A stretch of DNA of 64,000 bases from CAVSWT01 sp963782985 (GTDB lineage Bacteria > Bacteroidota > Ignavibacteria > Ignavibacteriales > Ignavibacteriaceae), in the NCBI GenBank assembly GCA_963782985.1, contig CAWALU010000003.1, forward strand, positions 434,001 through 498,000, written 5' to 3'. This document shows positions 58,949 to 64,000 of the stretch, in pieces. Within the stretch, counting starts at the first letter, position 1; each line of letters begins with the position of its first letter. The notes under the pieces were generated by a model. It was not told the DNA's origin and did not search any database. It saw nothing but the letters and a program-made list of their open reading frames with translations. Both the position numbers and the translations under genes were made by a program.

Positions 58949-59045
58949 TAAATAATATTTTCCTAAAAAATATAAAAAGGTTGGATTACAGTTTGAAAAT
59001 TATAAAAAATGTTATGTTAATCAATGTGTATATTCGAAAATACAC

Positions 59046-59072
59046 CTATGGAATTTCGACGTAAATTCATAG
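59046..59072. promoter_or_regulatory. Palindrome upstream of the sensor kinase
   Basis: CTATGGAATTT and AAATTCATAG pair with one bulged G around a six-base centre, about 100 bases ahead of the kinase start. A shorter GTGTAT/ATACAC hairpin lies beside it at 59026-59045. An operator role is possible. The rest of 58949-59251 holds only this and the egtD remnant. Confidence 0.35.
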
Positions 59073-59099
59073 TGAAGATGCCAAAGCTTTTAAAGTTTA

Positions 59100-59225
59100 A
59101 TGAAGTCGATTAAATATTCAGTAGAAAGTTTTGCGGAATTAGCGTCGGATTATTTTGAGGTAAAAAAGGTTTGGACTGATAAAAATTATTTATTCAGCAT
59201 TCAATATTTAAGGTTGAAGAATTAA
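59100..59225 (+). pseudogene. Remnant of a second egtD (C-terminal 35-40 codons)
   Basis: A 41-codon frame, ATG to TAA, whose translation KYSVESFAELASDYF followed by VKKVWTDKNYLFSIQYLRLKN matches the last 37 residues of the intact EgtD at about 80 percent. Many differences between the two DNA copies are silent, so the copy was under protein-level selection before truncation rather than being a recent partial duplication. Nothing of the SAM domain is found upstream, where the DNA is the kinase promoter region. It cannot encode a working methyltransferase. Confidence 0.8.
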
Positions 59226-59251
59226 TATTGCTTTAATTCAAACTAAATAGT

Positions 59252-60544
59252 TTAACGTAAGATAATCGCCTTCTTAACCGCCGCATAATTTCCCGCTTGT
59301 AATTTATAAAAATAAACGCCGCTTGCTAATCCTGCTGCGTCAAACTCAACCTCATAATTTCCGGCTCTTCTATATTCATCTACTAGAGTTGAAACTTCAT
59401 TTCCCAACAAATCATAAATTTTTAATGTTTGACGGCTGCTTACCGGGGACTGCCAGCTTATAATTGTTGATGGGTTAAATGGATTCGGATAATTTTGAAA
59501 AAGCTTAAAAGAATGAACCATATTTGTTTGTTCATCTATTCCAACTATCAAACGCGATGCATAGGATGTAATGGAAGCCAAAGTTACTTGAGAAACTTTT
59601 TTAATTAGATTCATATTCAAAGTTTCAAAAGTATCTGATGACGTATGATAAAATGGATTAGATATGTAGTTGAGACTTAATTTCCAAGGGGGAGCGTTTT
59701 CAATCAATAATATAGCCTTATAACCGGCATCCCAAAAAGAGGAGTGATCGCTATAAGCGGCTTCAACAAACGGGGGTTTCTTTATAGTCAATCCAATATT
59801 GAAAAGCTCATTCGTATTTATAAATTTTTCACCTATTGATTTTGAGTTTTGGTTGGAGACAATATCGAGGTAATCGTATCTATTGTTAAAACCTATCATG
59901 TCAATGGCAATCATTGCTAATATATTATCGCCAATGCTTTTTGCATTATTTGCAAAGTGCGCGCTTCCGGCATGATGATCAGTATAAGCCGGTCCATATT
60001 CTTCAGCGCCGAAAGCTACCAGCTTAATACTGTAATCCGGCTGATAGTTAAAAACCGGGTCGGTAATAATTCTTGCTAACTCCAATAGCAGCGCAATGCC
60101 CGTGGCATTATCATCCGCGCCGGGAGCTTTAATTGTTTCCCACTGACTGTTCCAAATTTCACTACCCATTCTGCTCGCGGAACAGTCATGATGTCCGCCG
60201 ATTAAATAATATCCATTTGAATTTTTTCCTTCGATTGTCGCAACAACATTAAATTGAGGTTTGCTGTTAAGCGGCGGGGGCGCATCTAAAAAGAATGTAT
60301 CCAGTTCAACTGAAATATTGGGAAGTTTTTTGAGTTCATTTTCTATGTACACCACGCCGGAATCATCGCCGGGAGTAAGCGCAACTCTGCTGTAAAATCC
60401 GCCAGAGCGTTCAAGAGTTTTTATATGATGAGAAAGATTTTCAATTGAAACGGAATTAGACATAGATTTAATTTTTTCAAATAATTCCGATTGGCAATTA
60501 GTACTTGTAGCGAAAAGTAGTATCAAAAAAAATAGTTTTTTCAT
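59252..60544 (-). CDS. T9SS-exported M28 family zinc peptidase
   Basis: A 430-residue exported aminopeptidase-like enzyme. Signal peptide at about 1-18; M28 metal ligands are visible in order: His in IGGHHDC, Asp in PGADDNATG, Glu pair in AFGAEEYG, Asp in AIDMIGF and His in YSDHSSFW, so both zinc sites look intact. A T9SS sorting domain starts at NYPNPFNPST near 355 and ends KKAIILR. It should hydrolyse peptides outside the cell or on its surface. Followed upstream by the S1/P1 nuclease gene with a 22-base gap, probably cotranscribed. Confidence 0.94.
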   Translation of the reverse strand: MKKLFFLILLFATSTNCQSELFEKIKSMSNSVSIENLSHHIKTLERSGGFYSRVALTPGDDSGVVYIENELKKLPNISVELDTFFLDAPPPLNSKPQFNVVATIEGKNSNGYYLIGGHHDCSASRMGSEIWNSQWETIKAPGADDNATGIALLLELARIITDPVFNYQPDYSIKLVAFGAEEYGPAYTDHHAGSAHFANNAKSIGDNILAMIAIDMIGFNNRYDYLDIVSNQNSKSIGEKFINTNELFNIGLTIKKPPFVEAAYSDHSSFWDAGYKAILLIENAPPWKLSLNYISNPFYHTSSDTFETLNMNLIKKVSQVTLASITSYASRLIVGIDEQTNMVHSFKLFQNYPNPFNPSTIISWQSPVSSRQTLKIYDLLGNEVSTLVDEYRRAGNYEVEFDAAGLASGVYFYKLQAGNYAAVKKAIILR

Positions 60545-60566
60545 CTGTATTCTTTTTTCAGAAATG

Positions 60567-61661
60567 CTATCTCATTAAAATCATTTTGTTTGTTTGAAAA
60601 TTATCACCCGCTTTTAAGGAATAAAAATAAACGCCGCTTGCTAATCCGTTTGCATTAAATGTAACTTCATAATTACCCGCTGGTTTAAATTCATCAACTA
60701 AAGTGGAAACTTCATTTCCCAATATATCGTAAACCTTTAGAGTTTGCCGACTGCTTGTTGCAGACTGCCAACTTATAATTGTTGTGGGGTTAAATGGATT
60801 AGGATAATTTTGATATAGCTTGTGCGAAGAGACCGTGGCGATGAAATCTTGTAAATCGGTAAGGGATGACGGACTGCCTGCATTAACCCATGCAGTTAAA
60901 ATTAATTCAGCAAAAGTTTTTGACGCATGATTAAAAAGATATGATGTAAAATTTTTGGATACATCCCATAGCTTTTCATAATAAAGATCGCTGCCGGTAC
61001 TTCCCGCCAGGCTTTTCGCAGTCTTGTCGGCGGCTAAAACAGAGTCTACATATTTATAATTTTCATAAATAAAATTAAAAACATAATCATCAATACTTTT
61101 AATTGTTGAAATTGAATCGGCTGTTATTTTTATCTGCTGAGAATAGCGATTAATCATTTGAGATTCATAACGGGAATGGATTCCGGATTGTCCGGATAAT
61201 TGTCCGTTATAATTTTTTGTAATGTGAAGAGGCATGTGTGCATCGGCAACATAATGTCCAAGGTCGGCGGCAATTAATGCCGCATTGTTAAAATCACTTT
61301 TTACAAATGCTGATTGCAGCGAATCAACCGCGGCTATTATACTCCAGGGAAGCGTACCCTGATCGATAACAAAACTTAACCCATATTTTGCAACTATAGA
61401 ATCATAATTCTGTATTATATAATTGCTGTCAACAAAACTCTGATAATTATCAATATCAATATAGTGCTTGGGGCTTTCCGTAGGATCAGCGCCTTTTCTT
61501 TTGTCGGCGTCGCTGGCATGATCGGCTAATTGTTCACTCCAATTAAAATCAAACTGCGGCGGCAGAAAAAGCGAGGCTGATTCGTTTATTATTTTATGTC
61601 CGGTGTTTCCCCATCCTCCAAATATTAAAACAGAGAGGATGAAAAAGTATTTTTTTATCAT
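60567..61661 (-). CDS. T9SS-exported S1/P1-type nuclease
   Basis: A 364-residue exported enzyme of the zinc-dependent S1/P1 nuclease / phospholipase C fold. Predicted signal cleavage is just before WGNTGHKII, making Trp the first mature residue, as in P1 nuclease where its amino group binds zinc. Further ligands are in ADHASDADK, PKHYIDID, DLGHYVADAHMPLH and the GIHSRYE segment. A T9SS sorting domain begins NYPNPFNPTT near 285 and ends NKMILMR. It probably degrades extracellular single-stranded nucleic acid; phospholipase activity is possible. First gene of a pair with the M28 peptidase. Confidence 0.93.
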   Translation of the reverse strand: MIKKYFFILSVLIFGGWGNTGHKIINESASLFLPPQFDFNWSEQLADHASDADKRKGADPTESPKHYIDIDNYQSFVDSNYIIQNYDSIVAKYGLSFVIDQGTLPWSIIAAVDSLQSAFVKSDFNNAALIAADLGHYVADAHMPLHITKNYNGQLSGQSGIHSRYESQMINRYSQQIKITADSISTIKSIDDYVFNFIYENYKYVDSVLAADKTAKSLAGSTGSDLYYEKLWDVSKNFTSYLFNHASKTFAELILTAWVNAGSPSSLTDLQDFIATVSSHKLYQNYPNPFNPTTIISWQSATSSRQTLKVYDILGNEVSTLVDEFKPAGNYEVTFNANGLASGVYFYSLKAGDNFQTNKMILMR

Positions 61662-61744
61662 TAAAAACTTTCTAAAAATTTCATTTCAAAGTATCAACTT
61701 TTGGGCAAACATAAAATTCCTCTTAAATAAAGCTGAAAGCTTTT

Positions 61745-62116
61745 TCAAAAAAGTCTATCGTAATTTTTCTTTATCATTTGTCCCGTTTTTATATTAAAGA
61801 ACACATTTCTGATCTGCTTTTGCTGCAATTTTATCTTGCACAAATATTTCTGAAAATAAGTATAAGATGCAGGTCTTATATTCATTTAAAAACATTCTTC
61901 CTCTTACGCTATCAAAAAGATGAATCGGTTTTTTATACCTTATGCTAGTGGATGCAACAGCCAGATATAAACCCTGTTTAACTAAATAGCTTGCCGGTAA
62001 AGATTTTTCAAATAATTTTATTCTCATATCTTCCAGCCAATTCACATATACGGCATTATTAACATGGTTGGCAGCATCTTTATTGTTTCAAAATTTAATT
62101 CAATTTCTAATTTCAT
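61745..62116 (-). CDS. Acyl-CoA thioesterase, 4HBT/YbgC-like hotdog fold (two frameshifts)
   Basis: About 124 residues after repair. Motif DAANHVNNAVYVNWLEDMR near residue 13 is the 4-hydroxybenzoyl-CoA thioesterase signature, with the catalytic Asp first. Only 61794-62045 forms an unbroken frame. Upstream, an ATG at 62116 gives KLEIELNFETI and joins after one lost base in the T run 62079-62081. Downstream, VFFNIKTGQMIKKNYDRLF completes the fold if two bases are missing near 61799-61803. The start lies three bases after the stop of the other hotdog gene. It would hydrolyse acyl-CoA thioesters; substrate unknown. Confidence 0.78.
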
Positions 62117-62119
62117 TTT

Positions 62120-62611
62120 TTACGTATCGCACTTTCCAATCATATTCTCAGGCATCTGAACTGCAACAACTTTCCCTTTTGTAGTAATTTGCCCGTTTGC
62201 AGTAACAATAATTTCAGAGATAACTTTTCTACCTTTTACTTCCTTTACCTGTCCTCGCAATTCGATCTCAACGCCCAGTGGAGTTGGTTTTAAATAATCA
62301 ACTTGCAGCGCTGCTGTAACAAATCTAAATGAGGGTAATGAATCAATTTCTCTTCCTTCGTTTTTATATGCCGCCAGCGCGGCTGTCCCGGTACCATGGC
62401 AATCAATTAATGAAGCAATCAAGCCTCCATAAACATAACCCGGGATAGCTGTATAATATTCTTTGGGGTTAAATCTGGTTACGGTTTCGTCGCCTTCCCA
62501 ATAAGTTTTTATCTGATGCCCATTCTGATTAAGTCTTCCGCAGCCGTAACAATGCGATAAATCATCAGGATAATAATCTTGGACTGCTTTTGATTCCACG
62601 TTGTTCTCCAT
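62120..62611 (-). CDS. PaaI-family thioesterase (hotdog fold)
   Basis: A 163-residue hotdog protein. The N-terminal CYGCGRLNQNGHQIKTYWEG, the central GYVYGGLIASLIDCHGTGTA (catalytic-helix segment), and VDYLKPTPLGVEIELRGQV are typical of the PaaI/YiiD-like thioesterases. The Cys-x-x-Cys at the N-terminus is usual for this subgroup. Coupled to the following 4HBT-type thioesterase (three-base gap), giving a tandem pair of different hotdog types. Substrate not predictable. Confidence 0.9.
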   Translation of the reverse strand: MENNVESKAVQDYYPDDLSHCYGCGRLNQNGHQIKTYWEGDETVTRFNPKEYYTAIPGYVYGGLIASLIDCHGTGTAALAAYKNEGREIDSLPSFRFVTAALQVDYLKPTPLGVEIELRGQVKEVKGRKVISEIIVTANGQITTKGKVVAVQMPENMIGKCDT

Positions 62612-62661
62612 TTGTCTTTTATGGTTAAGTAAAAGTAAAAAAGATTTTTTTAATTATTAAG

Positions 62662-63279
62662 CTATCTCGATAATAAAACAAGATGGCTTGTCAAAGGTCG
62701 ATTTTTGATTTCGGTAATTAATTTTAAACCGGCTTGTTCAGCGACACTTTTTATTCCCCCCTTTAAAATAAAATTCTTATAATTTTTATAGTGATTTCTT
62801 CCGGCGGCAAATTCAACAGTTTCGTTAAGGACATTCCAAAATCCATTTTTAGCCGGGCATAGATAATCGCCTATAATGACTTTATCAGCAATTTCTGACA
62901 TATCTTTTAAAAGGTTAATTCTTTCACTTTCATCAACTTCGTGAATAACGTAGGTTGAAATTGCATAATCAAAGTGCATATTATTTTTTAAAAGCAGTTG
63001 CTTCAAATAACTGTGCTGAAAAGAAATTTTAGCGTTAGGATGTTTTTGAAGATGATGATTTGCTGTTTCAATATTTTTTATGGAGGGATCAATTCCTAAA
63101 GTTGATTTGCATTTATCTTCTATAAAAAAAGAAAAGCGCCCCGTCCCACAGCCTATATCAATAACATTAGAATCTGGTTCTATGAAATTTTTTATCTGTT
63201 CAAATAATCTGTCCTGATTCGGAGCGATAAATTTATCATAGAACCAGCCATCATACCAATGATCTTTATTCTCATTCAT
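62662..63279 (-). CDS. Class I SAM-dependent methyltransferase
   Basis: A 205-residue enzyme with the Rossmann-type SAM domain: VIDIGCGTGRFSFFIE near residue 40 (motif I), STLGIDPS (motif II acid), and DYAISTYVIHEVDES (post-motif). The N-terminus DHWYDGWFYDKFIAPNQ fits small-molecule methyltransferases. No target can be read. Its neighbours are thioesterases and a peroxiredoxin, which gives no clear pathway. Confidence 0.9.
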   Translation of the reverse strand: MNENKDHWYDGWFYDKFIAPNQDRLFEQIKNFIEPDSNVIDIGCGTGRFSFFIEDKCKSTLGIDPSIKNIETANHHLQKHPNAKISFQHSYLKQLLLKNNMHFDYAISTYVIHEVDESERINLLKDMSEIADKVIIGDYLCPAKNGFWNVLNETVEFAAGRNHYKNYKNFILKGGIKSVAEQAGLKLITEIKNRPLTSHLVLLSR

Positions 63280-63317
63280 TAATAAACTAAAGCATAAGAA
63301 TTATATAGAAAGTGTAA

Positions 63318-64000
63318 TTAGTTTTTAGCATATTCTTTGTTTAAAACAGTATCAAGAATTTTCTCTTTACTAATTTCTTTTGTGCAGAAAAACCAGTCAT
63401 AACATTTAATGCCATCTTTGTTTTCCATTCTTTCTTTAGCCATTCCGCAGGAACCTGCTGTTGGAACAATTACATCATCGCCGGGCTGCCAGTCTGCCGG
63501 CGTTGCAACAGAAAATGCATCAGCAGTTTGAAGCGCCACTATAACGCGGTATAATTCATTAAAGTTTCTTCCAAGACTTAATGGATAATAAATTATTGTT
63601 CTTACAATACCTTTCGGATCAATCACAAAAACTGCACGGACAGCCTTTGTATTGCTTTCTCCCGGCTGAATCATCCCATATTTTTTTGCAACTTCCATTG
63701 TAATGTCTTCAATGAGCGGAAAATTTACTTCGATGTTTTTCAGCTCTTTATATTCAATCTTTTCTTTAATTGTTCGCAGCCATGCGATATGGCTGTACAA
63801 TCCGTCAACAGATAATCCAACGAGTTTGCAGTTAGCTCTTCCAAACTGATCTTCCATTGAAGCAAAGGTCATAAATTCAGATGTGCAGACAGGTGTGAAA
63901 TCCGCCGGATGGCTAAACAAAATTACCCAGCTTCCTTTATAGTCTGCCGGAAAATTTATATCGCCTTGTGTTGTAACCGCTTTGAATTCTGGCGCGAGTT
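63318..64000 (-). CDS. 1-Cys peroxiredoxin (Prx6-like), cut by window end
   Basis: Partial gene; the N-terminal end lies beyond 64000. The visible frame continues past the internal ATG at 63920: upstream codons read APEFKAVTTQGDINFPADYK, then VILFSHPADFTPVCTSEF with the peroxidatic Cys. Later motifs AVFVIDPKGIVRTIIYYP and ATPADWQPGDDVIVP match the Prx6 group, and the extended C-terminal domain contains two further cysteines. It reduces hydrogen peroxide and alkyl hydroperoxides in the cytosol. At least 227 residues are visible. Confidence 0.93.
   Translation of the reverse strand, partial: LAPEFKAVTTQGDINFPADYKGSWVILFSHPADFTPVCTSEFMTFASMEDQFGRANCKLVGLSVDGLYSHIAWLRTIKEKIEYKELKNIEVNFPLIEDITMEVAKKYGMIQPGESNTKAVRAVFVIDPKGIVRTIIYYPLSLGRNFNELYRVIVALQTADAFSVATPADWQPGDDVIVPTAGSCGMAKERMENKDGIKCYDWFFCTKEISKEKILDTVLNKEYAKN

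Overview
The window looks like chromosomal DNA from a member of the Ignavibacteria or a near relative in the Bacteroidota/Chlorobi group. The evidence is AT-rich DNA with many TTG starts, several secreted proteins ending in a type IX secretion (T9SS) sorting domain that opens NYPNPFNPST, a delta-60 repeat protein, a reg_prop/Y_Y_Y sensor kinase and a compact hem gene cluster. This assignment is inferred from protein families; no rRNA or tRNA gene was seen to confirm it.

Layout. 1-12 kb (minus strand) is an accessory surface region: a T9SS protein, a protein with four tandem YYxGxW repeats, a large secreted protein with an HEYKH motif, EVE and DUF5995 proteins, a 1034-residue T9SS hydrolase-like protein, a TMEM175-like channel and a lipoprotein. 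12-17.8 kb is an adaptor-RND-TolC efflux operon. 17.9-24.7 kb is housekeeping: rpmE2, a sigma-E/anti-sigma pair, holA, a cyclophilin, uppP, a flippase-like protein and lolA. 24.8-32.8 kb is a tetrapyrrole operon read hemX-like, hemA, hemC, a lipoprotein, a TetR-HemD fusion, hemE, a GxxExxY nuclease-like gene and hemN. 33-44.8 kb, mostly plus strand, holds SPFH, GlmU-like, rsmB, a RodZ-like protein, ligA, STAS, a sodium symporter and ychF. 45.3-53.2 kb has OsmC, a 1525-residue adenylation/GNAT protein and the ergothioneine pair egtB-egtD. 53.2-64 kb (minus strand) has three more T9SS proteins (delta-60, M28 peptidase, S1/P1 nuclease), a two-component system, two hotdog thioesterases, a methyltransferase and a peroxiredoxin cut by the window end.

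A major technical observation is that at least nine genes are broken by one- or two-base indels, mostly in short A/T runs, and the next frame continues the same protein. One of them is holA, which is normally essential, so many are probably assembly errors; I annotate these genes as single reconstructed units. The same error mode means the TetR-HemD fusion needs checking.

The most unusual items are the TetR-HemD fusion, the adenylation/orphan/GNAT megaprotein, a GxxExxY gene bracketed by inverted CCACAGAG repeats between hemE and hemN, a 41-codon remnant of a second egtD about 6 kb from the intact gene, a G10 tract plus a near-perfect 36-bp palindrome before the HEYKH protein, and hexamer-periodic intergenic repeats at three loci. 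No CRISPR array, phage or conventional insertion sequence was recognised. Positions 1-176 hold no gene I can support apart from the end of the first T9SS gene.
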